Positions 43,525 through 52,207 of a DNA stretch of 52,606 nt are shown here, one piece after another. Numbering within the stretch: the stretch's first letter is position 1; each line of letters opens with the position of its first letter. This DNA is from an uncultured Muribaculaceae bacterium (GTDB taxonomy: Bacteria; Bacteroidota; Bacteroidia; Bacteroidales; Muribaculaceae). Location of the stretch: contig CAJTNN010000019.1 of the NCBI GenBank assembly GCA_910577585.1, positions 1 through 52,606 on the forward strand, written 5' to 3'. Below the pieces are notes generated by a model. It was given only the letters and a program-made list of their open reading frames with translations. It was not told the origin of the DNA and searched no databases. Made by a program: the position numbers and the translations under genes.

Positions 43525-45504
43525 TCAGCCGAGCAGGCGCTGGAAGGTCGATTCGTCGAGGGTGGCGAATATGCGGTTGCCTGAGGGGGTATAGCTGGGA
43601 TCAGGCAATTCGAAGAGCTCGGCCACGAGATGCTCCATCTCGTCTACACTTAGTTTGCGGCCGCGGGTGATTGCGGCGCTGCGGGCCATGACGAGGGCCA
43701 CTCGGGCGGCAATCGTGTCGAGCGGACGCTGGTCGGAGCCATATCCGGCGCTATCCTCGCTCACAGAGTCGAGTATGCGCAGCACCACCTCCTTCGGGTC
43801 GCATCCGTGCAGGTCGGAGGGTACGCCGGCAAGTTTCCATTCGTCGCCATCCTCATGCACGAGCTCAAAACCGAGTCGCCGCAAATCCGGCTCGACCTCG
43901 GTGAGGGCCGCCTGTTGCTCGGGGGCAAGATGCAGCGATTCGGCAAACATCACCCGCTGCGACACGCCGCCGGCGGTGTCGGTCTCGGCGAGATAGCGTT
44001 CGTAGAGCACCTTGAGATGGGCGCGGTGCTGGTCGATGACCAGCACACCATCGCGTGTGGTGGTGATTATGTATTTCAATCCGAATTGCAGGCAGGCCTG
44101 CGAGGTGGTGATGATTCCGGCCTCACCCATTCCCGGCAATTCAGTATCGGCAGGTGCGGCAGCCGCGCCATCTTCGGGCCATGCCTCGCGCTGACGGCTC
44201 ATGAAGTCGGAGTATAGCTTGTCCCAGTTGCGCAGGTTGGGGTCGTGGTTCGACTTGAAGCGGGCGGTGACTCCTCCCCCTCCACCCTGCGGCGCGGCGT
44301 TTACCCCCGCCACATGCGGGAATCCGAAGCCGGCATCGTCATGCCCCGCGCCGCCTGGCATGAATCCGGCGCCTGCGAAGCCGAAGTCGGCATCATTCTG
44401 CACATTAAACGGGTTATAGTCCTCGGGCACCTCCAGTTCGGGTCGGTCAGGGTCGACACCCTCCGGCACCGGATCCACCGGCACCACATCCGAATTGAAA
44501 TCAATCGAGGGCACCGCAGAATTCTTACCCAGCGAGGCCTTCACCCCCGCCACAAGCAGCGGCCATATCTCATTCTCATACTCGAATTTTATCTCATTCT
44601 TCGTAGGATGGATATTGACATCTATCGTGGCCGGATCTACCTCGAATTTGAGGAAGTAGCAGGGTTGGGTGTCAGAGGCCACAAGGCCGTCGAAGCAGCT
44701 GAGTATCGCCTTATGGAAGTAGGGATGCCGCATGTTGCGGCCATTGACGATGAGGAATTGCAGCGCATTGCGCCGGCGTGCGAACTCAGGGCGCGACACG
44801 AAGCCGTGAATCTTCACGAGCTGCGTGTCGACCTCCACCGGCAGCAGCTGCATCTTGAGATTATTCTTCCAGATATCGTGGATGCGCTGATGCAGCGTGG
44901 CGGCGCGCAGGTCGAGCTGGCGCACACCGGTGTCGATGCTCATGCGGATGCGGTTGTTGACGAGCGCCAGACGCTCAAACTCGCGCATCACATTCGAGAG
45001 CTCCACATTGTCGCTCTTGAGGAATTTGCGCCTTGCAGGCACATTGAAGAATATGTTTTTGACACTGATGCTCGTGCCGGGATCGCACACGCAGGGCTCC
45101 TGAAGCTCTACTTTCGAGCCGTTGATGAGCAGCTGGGTGCCCATCTGGTCGGCATGGCGGCGGGTGCGGATATCCACCTGCGATATGGCGCATATCGAGG
45201 GAAGAGCCTCCCCGCGGAAACCCATCGTCTGTAGCGTGAAGAGGTCGTCGGCGCGCGCTATCTTCGATGTGGCATGCCGCTCGAATGCCATGCGTGCATC
45301 CACAGCCGACATGCCGCAGCCGTTGTCGACCACCTGAATCAGTGTGCGGCCGGCATCCTTGATATAGATTTTTATGTCGGTTGCTCCGGCATCGACGGCA
45401 TTCTCCACCAGCTCTTTTATCACCGAGGCGGGTCGCTGTATGACCTCGCCTGCGGCTATCTGGTTGGCCACCGAGTCGGGCAATAGGCGTATTACATCAT
45501 TCAT
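43525..45504 (-). CDS. mutL: DNA mismatch repair protein MutL, endonuclease motifs degenerate
   Basis: Couples MutS to downstream repair steps. The N-terminal GHKL ATPase has ENAVDAGATDIKI (Glu34, Asn35), DNGCGM and GFRGEAL (96-101), and the transducer domain follows. The linker is Gly/Pro-rich (about 335-430). The C-terminal dimer domain shows DQHRAHLKVLYE at about 491, where the endonuclease consensus DQHA-x2-E-x4-E has lost Ala and the first Glu. The second motif reads ARSAAITRG instead of CHSAVR-like, and the last reads TPSGNR instead of CPHGRP. The nuclease is therefore expected to be inactive, as in E. coli MutL. 659 residues, start ATG 45504, 17 bases after the OstA-like gene. Confidence 0.92.
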   Translation of the reverse strand: MNDVIRLLPDSVANQIAAGEVIQRPASVIKELVENAVDAGATDIKIYIKDAGRTLIQVVDNGCGMSAVDARMAFERHATSKIARADDLFTLQTMGFRGEALPSICAISQVDIRTRRHADQMGTQLLINGSKVELQEPCVCDPGTSISVKNIFFNVPARRKFLKSDNVELSNVMREFERLALVNNRIRMSIDTGVRQLDLRAATLHQRIHDIWKNNLKMQLLPVEVDTQLVKIHGFVSRPEFARRRNALQFLIVNGRNMRHPYFHKAILSCFDGLVASDTQPCYFLKFEVDPATIDVNIHPTKNEIKFEYENEIWPLLVAGVKASLGKNSAVPSIDFNSDVVPVDPVPEGVDPDRPELEVPEDYNPFNVQNDADFGFAGAGFMPGGAGHDDAGFGFPHVAGVNAAPQGGGGGVTARFKSNHDPNLRNWDKLYSDFMSRQREAWPEDGAAAAPADTELPGMGEAGIITTSQACLQFGLKYIITTTRDGVLVIDQHRAHLKVLYERYLAETDTAGGVSQRVMFAESLHLAPEQQAALTEVEPDLRRLGFELVHEDGDEWKLAGVPSDLHGCDPKEVVLRILDSVSEDSAGYGSDQRPLDTIAARVALVMARSAAITRGRKLSVDEMEHLVAELFELPDPSYTPSGNRIFATLDESTFQRLLG

Positions 45505-45521
45505 TGCGTTAGCATTGTGCG

Positions 45522-47690
45522 TTAGGGTGTCGGGCCGCTGACCACACCGGTCTCGAAATACTGCTCGAGTTCGGGCGTGAGTTCGCCGAGGTCATCATCC
45601 CACTTCACCATGTCGGCCTCGTCGCCATACCATTCGCGCTTCGGCCGCAGCATATCGAGCCACTGGGCCTTCGGCAGCAGTTTCTGGCTGCGCTTCACCA
45701 TGAAGAGGGGTGTGACATTGCCGGTGACCTCGGGCCACATCTTGAGGCGCTGCAACTGGTCATCCTCGATATCGACGGTGAGGTATGAGCTCTCGGCATC
45801 CACCAGCCGGTTGTAGGTGGAGTCCTGCTCCATGGGGAGCATTATCGTCTGCACCGATCCTTCGGCTTCGAGGCGCCGCAGGGCGCCGTCGCTGAATAGC
45901 AGGAGCATCTTGTCGGAATGCAACTGGTTGTAGTAATCCTCCTCCACATGCTCCATCATCATGGCGTTGGTGGGGATGCGGGCGTAGTCGGCGGTGCTGT
46001 CGTTGAAGTGCACCACAATTGTGTCGCCCCTCACCTGGCGCTCTTCGGCCCACACTATCGGCAGGCGCGTCATGCGCAGCAACGAGTCTATCTCTGTGAA
46101 GGTGATGGTGTCGGCTATCCCCTGCATATCTTTGCGGAAGAAGCGGGCGCGCGGATAGGCCATCGCCTTGTGCCACACCGAATCCTGCTGCGCCTGTGGC
46201 GCGGCGGGAGGCACCGGCAAGTGGGCCGCTACACTATCGGCCACAACACTTTCAGCCACCACACTTTCGGCCGCCACATCCTCTGCGGGCAATATCTCTG
46301 CCGGCTGCGGCTGCAGCAGCGCATCGAGTTCTGCCAGGTCGGGGAAGTCGAGGTGCAGTGAGTCGGGGCCCGCTCCATATTGCCATTGGCTGCGGAAGGG
46401 GAGCGTGAGGTCGATGTCGTCGGTGTCGACGGTAGTGTCAGACTCCGCCACCGGCAACTCTGGGGGTGTGGCCGGGAGTGTGTCGCGCGCCACTACCCTC
46501 TCTATAAGCCATGAGCGTATGGTGTCGGCACGCAGAAAGAGGGTGTCGGTCTGAGAGTATTCCAGCAGGAGCGGATACTCTGTGGCCATCGCCTCACGTG
46601 TCGAGTCGTTGTAGATGCCGAAGCCCCCTATCAGGGTCACTTTGCGCGCGGTGTCGGTAATCACCATCGGCTGCGGATGTTTGGCCGGATTGCGGAAACT
46701 GTAGGCGCGGCTGATGCGCGTGGTCGGGTCGTAGACGATCGAGTCACCTTCGAGCGTGGTGGTGCGGTTGAGGCTATCGGTGTGGAAGATTGTCGAGCGG
46801 CTCATCAGCTCGGCTACTCCGGTGTTGGTGTTGTAGAAGCCTTCGGTGGTCTGGATGTCGTCTTCGGTCGATTTGATGCGGGTGGGGGTCTCTACACGCG
46901 CTATATGGGTGTCGGTGTTGTAATAGAGCGTGTCGGTAAACATATGGAAGTCATTCTGCGACCCATGCAGCTCCACATCGTGATAGAAGATGGCATTGTT
47001 GGTCGACGGACTGAATTCGCCGTAGATCGAGGTGAGCGTGTTGACATCATCCTCGAGGCGTCCGCCATGGGCATACCAGCCGATATCCTGGGCGAGATCG
47101 TAGTCGAGGCTGTCGGTGGTGAGTTTGACATTGCGGTTGATGAGTCTCACCACAGGCTCAGTGGCCCCCTGCCGCAGTTTGGCATAGCGGTCGGTGCCGT
47201 TGTAGAAGAGTTTGTCGGCATACACGAAGAGAGTGTCCCCCTGCTCCATCCTGACATGCCCGAAGGCATCCATCGAGTTGAGGTCGGGGAAGTAATATGC
47301 CGAGTCGCAGAACATCCACATACCCATCTGGCGGAACTTCACGTTCCCCTTCACGAGCTGGCGGTCGGCATCCATACCGCTCCCCGCGGTCTTGATGATT
47401 GAGTCGGCGTTTTCGAGAAACACCTTGTCGGGGCGATGGCGGTTGGAGCCGGGTATCTGCGGCGTGAAGGGGTGCGTGGGGTCGGGACGGTGATAGCCGT
47501 CCTGCGGGGTGGCGCTCTTGGTGGCGCCCGACGCCTGCCGGGTGGGAGTGGTGGTGGTCGTGCGGCGCTGAGCCTCGGCCTGGGCCTGGGCGCGGGCGTT
47601 GGCCTGCCGCACGAGGCTGCCGAAGCAGATGGTCATGATTATCGCCAGGGCAGCCACAACGCGCTTGGGGTTGTGGTCGGTGATTCTCAT
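45522..47690 (-). CDS. OstA-like LPS-transport protein
   Basis: 722 residues. An N-terminal hydrophobic segment (VVAALAIIMTICFGSLV) gives a signal peptide or anchor, then a Thr/Ala/Gln-rich low-complexity linker. From about residue 80 there are repeated OstA/LptA-type beta-jellyroll strands (KGNVKFRQMGMWMFCDSAY, FYNTNTGVAELMSRS, YDPTTRISRAYSF). Probably a periplasmic bridge or outer-membrane assembly component of lipopolysaccharide transport, as in other Bacteroidetes OstA-like proteins. An Ala/Val/Glu-rich repetitive stretch (ESVVAESVVADSVAAH) occurs at about 475-495. Its ATG overlaps the surA-like stop by 4 bases (ATGA), so the two are coupled. Confidence 0.85.
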   Translation of the reverse strand: MRITDHNPKRVVAALAIIMTICFGSLVRQANARAQAQAEAQRRTTTTTPTRQASGATKSATPQDGYHRPDPTHPFTPQIPGSNRHRPDKVFLENADSIIKTAGSGMDADRQLVKGNVKFRQMGMWMFCDSAYYFPDLNSMDAFGHVRMEQGDTLFVYADKLFYNGTDRYAKLRQGATEPVVRLINRNVKLTTDSLDYDLAQDIGWYAHGGRLEDDVNTLTSIYGEFSPSTNNAIFYHDVELHGSQNDFHMFTDTLYYNTDTHIARVETPTRIKSTEDDIQTTEGFYNTNTGVAELMSRSTIFHTDSLNRTTTLEGDSIVYDPTTRISRAYSFRNPAKHPQPMVITDTARKVTLIGGFGIYNDSTREAMATEYPLLLEYSQTDTLFLRADTIRSWLIERVVARDTLPATPPELPVAESDTTVDTDDIDLTLPFRSQWQYGAGPDSLHLDFPDLAELDALLQPQPAEILPAEDVAAESVVAESVVADSVAAHLPVPPAAPQAQQDSVWHKAMAYPRARFFRKDMQGIADTITFTEIDSLLRMTRLPIVWAEERQVRGDTIVVHFNDSTADYARIPTNAMMMEHVEEDYYNQLHSDKMLLLFSDGALRRLEAEGSVQTIMLPMEQDSTYNRLVDAESSYLTVDIEDDQLQRLKMWPEVTGNVTPLFMVKRSQKLLPKAQWLDMLRPKREWYGDEADMVKWDDDLGELTPELEQYFETGVVSGPTP

Positions 47691-49069
47691 TTTATCCAGC
47701 CCTCATATTGGAATTCGCATGGCAGCCAGCCATCCTCGATGCGCACGAAGGTCTCTTTGATCTTCTTCTCTACCCAGTCTTTGAGTATCTCGTCTTGCTG
47801 GTGGTTGATGTACATCTCTTTGAGCATGTTGTAGTCCTCCACCATCGAGGCTTTGTGGCCGTCGATACGGTTGGTGAGTTTTACAATCGCGGCCACATCC
47901 TGGTTCTTGCGCTCATCCTTCATGATGAATGCCTCGCTGATCTCTCCGGGCTGCATCTTCTCAATCTGCAGGGCCACCTCGGGGGGAAGCTGCTGCATCT
48001 CGAAGCGAGTTGAGCCGGTGAGGTCGTTCATCATCACACCGCGGTTGTTGCGTGTATCCTTATCCTGCGACACCACTCCGGCGGCCTCTTCGAAGGTGAA
48101 TTTGGCGGCTTTTATGTCGCGGCCGAGCGAGTCGAGGCGCTCTACAGCCGAGCGCAGGTCGTCGTCGCTGACGTGCGGGCGCAGCAGTATGTGGCGCACA
48201 TTCACCTGCTCTCCCCTCTTCTCGATAAGCTGTATGATGTGGAATCCGAATTCACTCTCCACGATGCGCGACACCTTCTTGGGGTCGTTGAGATTGAAGG
48301 CCACATTCGAGAATTCGGGCACAAAGTCGGCCTTGCCATGAAATCCGAGCTCGCCACCCTGCAAAGCCGAGCCGCGGTCTTCGCTATACATGATGGCGAG
48401 TGTGGCGAATTCTGCCTCACCACGGTTGACACGCTCTGCATAGTCGCGCAGCCGGGCCTTGACATCCTCTATCTCCTGGCGCGGCACAGCCGGCTTGAGG
48501 GTGATGATCTGGGCCTCCACCTGCAGCGGCACATAGGGCACGCTGTCGTCGGGCAATGATTCGAAATATTTGCGCACATCGCGGGGTGTGGCCTTGACAT
48601 CTTTTGTGAGGTTGGCCTTCACCTGCTCTACGATATAACCGTTGCGGGTCACCTCAATCAGCTGCTCGCGCAGCAGCGAGAGGGGTTTGCGGAAGTATTG
48701 CTCCACCTTCTCTTTAGAGCCGAGATTGGCGATAAAGAAGTTGAGGCGGCGGTCAACCTGCGCCACTACCTGTGTCTCGGGTGCCTCGATTGTGTCGATG
48801 CGGGCCTGGTGGAGATAGAGTTTCTCTACGGCCATCTGCTCGGGGATATAGCAGTATGGGTCGCCGGGCACATTGGTGCCCTCCGAGCGCATCTGGGCAT
48901 ACATATCCTCCACATCGCTGCGGAAGATGGCTTCGTCGCCTACCACCCATGCCACCTCGTCAACTACATTCTTTTTCGGTGTGGCCGCCGAGGGCAGCGA
49001 TATTCCGGTGAGCGCCATGCCCGCCAGCAGGGCGAGCGAGGCCGGTATGATCAGTCTTTTCGTTTTCAC
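47687..49069 (-). CDS. SurA-like periplasmic peptidyl-prolyl isomerase
   Basis: 460 residues from the GTG at 49069, which I chose because it gives a proper signal peptide (KTKRLIIPASLALLAGMALTG) and avoids overlap with the upstream gene. A SurA N-terminal chaperone region follows, then two parvulin-type domains (about 185-290 with YSEDRGSALQGGELGF, and 300-390 with VRHILLRPH). It likely assists outer-membrane protein folding. It overlaps the OstA-like gene by ATGA and lies 22 bases after the lipoprotein gene. Confidence 0.88.
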   Translation of the reverse strand: MKTKRLIIPASLALLAGMALTGISLPSAATPKKNVVDEVAWVVGDEAIFRSDVEDMYAQMRSEGTNVPGDPYCYIPEQMAVEKLYLHQARIDTIEAPETQVVAQVDRRLNFFIANLGSKEKVEQYFRKPLSLLREQLIEVTRNGYIVEQVKANLTKDVKATPRDVRKYFESLPDDSVPYVPLQVEAQIITLKPAVPRQEIEDVKARLRDYAERVNRGEAEFATLAIMYSEDRGSALQGGELGFHGKADFVPEFSNVAFNLNDPKKVSRIVESEFGFHIIQLIEKRGEQVNVRHILLRPHVSDDDLRSAVERLDSLGRDIKAAKFTFEEAAGVVSQDKDTRNNRGVMMNDLTGSTRFEMQQLPPEVALQIEKMQPGEISEAFIMKDERKNQDVAAIVKLTNRIDGHKASMVEDYNMLKEMYINHQQDEILKDWVEKKIKETFVRIEDGWLPCEFQYEGWIK

Positions 49070-49091
49070 TATGTCGTTTTCTGTTTGTTCT

Positions 49092-49997
49092 CTATATTTT
49101 TTTGTCGGCCGGCTGCGGGGTCTGGCGGAAGTCGCGCAGTTTCCCTTCGCGCCGGGCTTTGGCATGGATGCGCTGCATCAGGGCGCGTTCGTTGGCTTCG
49201 TTCCAGTTCCCTTCGAGGCGTTCGGATATCAGTGGATATGCCACTTCATAGGGCATGATGTTGCCCGAGGGCATATGGTCGCTGATATGCAGCAGATAGG
49301 TCATGCCGCCGTAGGTGGTCTCGAAGTCGCGGCGGGTGCCCACAAACTGGTCGGCGTCGCCGAATCGGTAGGGTATCTGGCGGGCTATGAGATTCCAGTC
49401 TGTCCAGTTATCCTCGAAGAAGGAGTATTCGATTGCATCGTTCAGGCCGTAGCGTTCAAGATTGTCGATGGCCTCGGGGGTGGCGGTCATCAGCCAGCGG
49501 CGCACCTCGCCAAGACGCGATGCATCGGCGGGGAGCTTGACGTACAGCCCCTTCACCACCGGACGCTCGAGGATAAACTCGTCGGGATGTCCGGCATAGT
49601 AGCGGCGTATCGTGTCGTCGGGCACACTCTGGCGATGGGCCTCTCGGAGTTTGCGGCGATATGTGGCCACAATGAGGCGCTTGCGGTAGTCGTTGACCAT
49701 GCGCTCTATTTCGGCCATCTCATCGATATTGTCGCGGCCGAGGTCTTCGAGCAGCAGGCGGTCGATCCATCCATCCACGATTGAGTTGAAGAGCATCGCA
49801 CTGTCGGCGGGAGTCATCCCGTAGGGGATTCTGACGAGCACCTCGCGCATCATCAAGGCCGAATCACCCACCTGCGCAACAATCTCATCGGGCAACGCAT
49901 CGGCATCGGCCGAACGGCGGCACGACACCATGCCCACCCCTGCAGCAAGCAGCAGCGGGAGCATCATCGCAGCGATATGTGATGCAGCTCTTTTCAT
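49092..49997 (-). CDS. SurA-like lipoprotein
   Basis: 301 residues. MKRAASHIAAMMLPLLLAAG followed by VGMVSC is a lipoprotein signal with the lipid-modified Cys at about 26. The rest is helical and similar in layout to the SurA chaperone region (DEIVAQVGDSALMMREVLVRI), with no clear parvulin catalytic core. First gene of the operon with the SurA-like protein, the OstA-like protein and mutL, and has the promoter at 50118-50149. Probably an outer-membrane biogenesis chaperone. Confidence 0.8.
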   Translation of the reverse strand: MKRAASHIAAMMLPLLLAAGVGMVSCRRSADADALPDEIVAQVGDSALMMREVLVRIPYGMTPADSAMLFNSIVDGWIDRLLLEDLGRDNIDEMAEIERMVNDYRKRLIVATYRRKLREAHRQSVPDDTIRRYYAGHPDEFILERPVVKGLYVKLPADASRLGEVRRWLMTATPEAIDNLERYGLNDAIEYSFFEDNWTDWNLIARQIPYRFGDADQFVGTRRDFETTYGGMTYLLHISDHMPSGNIMPYEVAYPLISERLEGNWNEANERALMQRIHAKARREGKLRDFRQTPQPADKKI

Positions 49998-50117
49998 CTT
50001 GACATCATGGCGTTACGCGCGGCGCGGCATGGAGTTCAGGCTCTGAAAGGCGCTCCCTCCTCCAAGCCCGCTAAAGGCTCCTACCGGCGCCACATGGCTC
50101 CACAGCAATTGAATTTA

Positions 50118-50149
50118 CAAATTTAGCAAAATTTCGCGATTCAGCCAAA
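50118..50149 (-). promoter_or_regulatory. Promoter of the SurA/OstA/MutL operon
   Basis: Minus-strand TTTG (50149-50146), 20 bases, TAAATTTG (50125-50118). Full consensus. Predicted start near 50111, about 115 bases before the first ATG at 49997. Confidence 0.75.
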
Positions 50150-50265
50150 ACCGCACGCATCCCCTACCCCGCATCGCCACCTTTTCGGCCCATAACGCCC
50201 GCTCCTCACGAAAATATCATCCCAACGCCGTTAAGTTAGGAAGGGCCTGAATATCTCATAATCGG

Positions 50266-50731
50266 TAAGATGGGAAAGGAATTTAAGGGCGCGGATTTTT
50301 TCGCTTGTCGCTGCGCGACTGCGCCGCGGATGGAATGGATTAACGCGGATCTAATTGTGTAATGCGCTGGTTTGGACGCTGATGGGGCCGGATGCATCTC
50401 GGCGCTGAGCGCCTTGATGCTCGCGGATGGCTGCGCATTCCCCTTTGATACGGGGTTCACGGGAGAACGAGGCTTACGGGAGAACGTAAAAGCCGTGCTC
50501 CCGTCACCTCGTTCTCCCGTAAAAAGGATGACATCACTTGAGGTCGACCAGTATCCGGCACCATCCGCGACGCCACAAGGCGCATAGCGCCGATGTGCCT
50601 GCGCCCCATCCAAATTGCATATGAAGCAAAAGAGAAAATCCGCGTTAATCCTTCCCATCCGCGCTCGCAACGAGCTGCGCAGCAGCGAGTAAGAGAATGA
50701 TCCGCGCCTAAAAATTCCTTCCCCATCTTCC
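50266..50731. repeat. Composite inverted-repeat element
   Basis: The left arm (50266-50352) runs AAGATGGGAAAGGAATTTAA, GCGCGGAT, then GGATTAACGCGGAT. The same words occur in order in the reverse complement of 50634-50731, as imperfect arms of about 90 bases with small indels. The central 280 bases include a long hairpin (50459-50520). The element sits in a gene-poor region between two minus-strand genes. It may be a MITE-like non-autonomous element or a decayed one. No transposase or target duplication is visible. Confidence 0.6.
50459..50520. repeat. Central hairpin of ACGGGAGAACG repeats
   Basis: ACGGGAGAACGAGG (50459-50472) pairs perfectly with CCTCGTTCTCCCGT (50507-50520), and an inner ACGGGA (50476-50481) pairs with TCCCGT (50499-50504). 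The left half is two 17-base units ACGGGAGAACGNNNNNN, the same unit found at 52074-52124. Confidence 0.8.
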
Positions 50732-50841
50732 AAGCCAACTTAGCCAAGCTTGTATCGCCTAAAAATTCCCTCCCCATCTTCCAAACCAACTTTGCCAAAC
50801 TTGTATCGCCTAAAAATTCCTTCCCCATCTTCCAAACCCAG
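50707..50841. repeat. 51-bp tandem repeat, about 2.6 copies
   Basis: Units start at 50707, 50758 and 50809, each beginning CCTAAAAATTCC and continuing CCCCATCTTCCAA, with a few substitutions. The period of 51 bases equals 17 codons and keeps a minus-strand frame open, but that frame also crosses a terminator and the inverted-repeat arm, so I do not call a gene. Confidence 0.85.
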
Positions 50842-50859
50842 CTTAAGGCATTAGATGAG

Positions 50860-50896
50860 AGCCGGCCCCGCTCCGCGATGCGGAACAGGGCCGGCT
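50860..50896 (-). terminator. Terminator of the YD-repeat secreted-protein gene
   Basis: AGCCGGCCC (50860-50868) pairs with GGGCCGGCT (50888-50896), with inner GC pairing between. It starts about 57 bases past the stop of the gene at 50954. The U-tract is weak. Confidence 0.6.
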
Positions 50897-50953
50897 GAGA
50901 TATCATTCGGAATCAGTAGCCGCGGTCGTGCTATCCGACGGCGGCGACGCCGC

Positions 50954-51874
50954 TTAGCGGCGGATAGACTTCACGACCGAGCCATCGGCACGACGCTCAA
51001 TCACCAAGCCTTTGGCATCGGCACCAACCTCGAGGCCATGCACATTGTAGAACTTCGACACTCCCGTCACGTCGGCCTCTACGCCGGCCACACCCGAGAG
51101 ATCAGCCTCCCAGCCAAACTCATAAGAGTACTCACTGGTGTTCCATTCACTAATCTCTTTAATGGTGATGCGCGTGGGATAGCCCTCCGCATCAAGAGTC
51201 CAGCCATAGGTCTCGGTTTCAGTATAATTATCAGTGGCCGACACCGATACCGACTTCACCGGCAGCTCCGCCGGAGCCTTACCCATAAACCCGGCAAAAG
51301 CAGCCAACTGCAAGTCATCGATATCCACGCTATAGAGGTCGTCATACAGCGCCAGACCACCCACATTCTTCGTGCCATCATACTCGAAGGTAATCACCCG
51401 CGACTCAGAGGCACTCTCGCCGTCGATCTCCTCAATCTTCACGATAGAGCCGGCAGCATCATAGGTGATGCGGGTCTCCTCAGTCTCATCCGGCTGGATA
51501 TACTTGAAGTTGGTCAGGCGTCCGTCGGTATACTCGAAGTTATACGTGCCATCATCCGGAGTGCCATCCTCATACTCAACACCCTTCACCACAAGGCCCT
51601 CATCATTGAGAGTCATCACATAGGTGTAGACCTCCGGATAATCCTTATCCTTGCAAGTGATTGTAAGTTGTTTCTCAGCCAGCTTCGAATAATCGAAGGT
51701 ATAAGTCTCTCCCGGACTCTCTACCGACACCAGGCGCCCCTGTGCATCATACTTATAGAGAGCCTTTTCGCTCTCAGTGCCATAGACATTAGTCACCGAA
51801 GCCAGACGTTTAGATGCAGCCGACGCACCGAAAGCCAGCGCCACAGCCGCCACACAAAGTAAAAGTTTCTTCAT
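50954..51874 (-). CDS. Secreted protein with YD-like repeats
   Basis: 306 residues from the ATG at 51874. MKKLLLCVAAVALAFGASAA is a signal peptide. The mature part has short YD/RHS-like beta hairpins (YKYDAQGRLVSVES, FEYTDGRLTNFKY, ITYDAAGSIVKIEE) like DUF4595-type Bacteroidetes proteins. The last 35 residues (SKFYNVHGLEVG...KGLVIERRADG then SVVKSIRR) resemble the C-terminal sorting-type tail common in this group, which could direct export by a type IX system. An extra upstream Met at 51880 is possible. Function unknown, probably surface or periplasmic. Has its own consensus promoter and terminator. Confidence 0.8.
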   Translation of the reverse strand: MKKLLLCVAAVALAFGASAASKRLASVTNVYGTESEKALYKYDAQGRLVSVESPGETYTFDYSKLAEKQLTITCKDKDYPEVYTYVMTLNDEGLVVKGVEYEDGTPDDGTYNFEYTDGRLTNFKYIQPDETEETRITYDAAGSIVKIEEIDGESASESRVITFEYDGTKNVGGLALYDDLYSVDIDDLQLAAFAGFMGKAPAELPVKSVSVSATDNYTETETYGWTLDAEGYPTRITIKEISEWNTSEYSYEFGWEADLSGVAGVEADVTGVSKFYNVHGLEVGADAKGLVIERRADGSVVKSIRR

Positions 51875-51944
51875 ATACAAGTGATTATAAAAAAATTAAC
51901 GGGCAAAAGGGGATTCCAATTAACCCTTAAGCCAAAAAACATCA

Positions 51945-51976
51945 CAAATATACGACATTCCCGCCACCCCACCAAA
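51945..51976 (-). promoter_or_regulatory. Promoter of the YD-repeat secreted-protein gene
   Basis: Minus-strand TTTG (51976-51973), 20 bases, TATATTTG (51952-51945). Full consensus; predicted start near 51938, about 64 bases of leader. Confidence 0.75.
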
Positions 51977-52073
51977 TAATCCCCTCCTTTTAACAACAGG
52001 AGCGCAATCCTCGCGGAAATAGAGCCACTCAACCACGTCAACGGAAGCACGCTCCCCCGGGAGTAGGGAGCTG

Positions 52074-52124
52074 ACGGGAGAACGGTGTTTACGGAAGAAC
52101 GGTGTTTACGGAAGAACGGTGCCC
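52074..52124. repeat. 17-bp tandem repeat, three units
   Basis: Units at 52074, 52091 and 52108 read ACGGRAGAACGGTGTTT, the third ending GCCC. The core ACGGGAGAACG and the 17-base spacing match the units in the hairpin at 50459-50492. Confidence 0.85.
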
Positions 52125-52166
52125 CCCTCCCAGGGCCCAGCGGTCAACGAAGTTTCTCCCCATAAC

Positions 52167-52202
52167 TCCCATGCCTCCCAGAATTCCCATACCTCCCGGA
52201 AT
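52167..52202. repeat. 18-bp direct repeat, two units
   Basis: TCCCATGCCTCCCAGAAT (52167-52184) and TCCCATACCTCCCGGAAT (52185-52202) differ at two positions. They lie directly before the stop of the small membrane-protein gene. Confidence 0.75.
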
Positions 52203-52207
52203 AGCAA

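Larger units (their letters stand above)
51881..52207. other. Repeat-bearing intergenic region
   Basis: Contains the promoter of the secreted-protein gene, then an Alu-free stretch of short direct repeats listed separately. A palindrome CTCCCCCGGGAG lies near 52052-52063. No coding region seen. Confidence 0.6.

Noticed and set aside
50457..50906. A 149-codon minus-strand frame with three near-identical 17-residue units
   Set aside because: It spans a terminator hairpin and an inverted-repeat element, and the repeat is explained by the 51-bp tandem DNA repeat.
50855..51862. A 335-codon plus-strand frame opposite the YD-repeat secreted protein
   Set aside because: The minus strand has a signal peptide, YD-like repeats, promoter and terminator; the plus frame has none of these.
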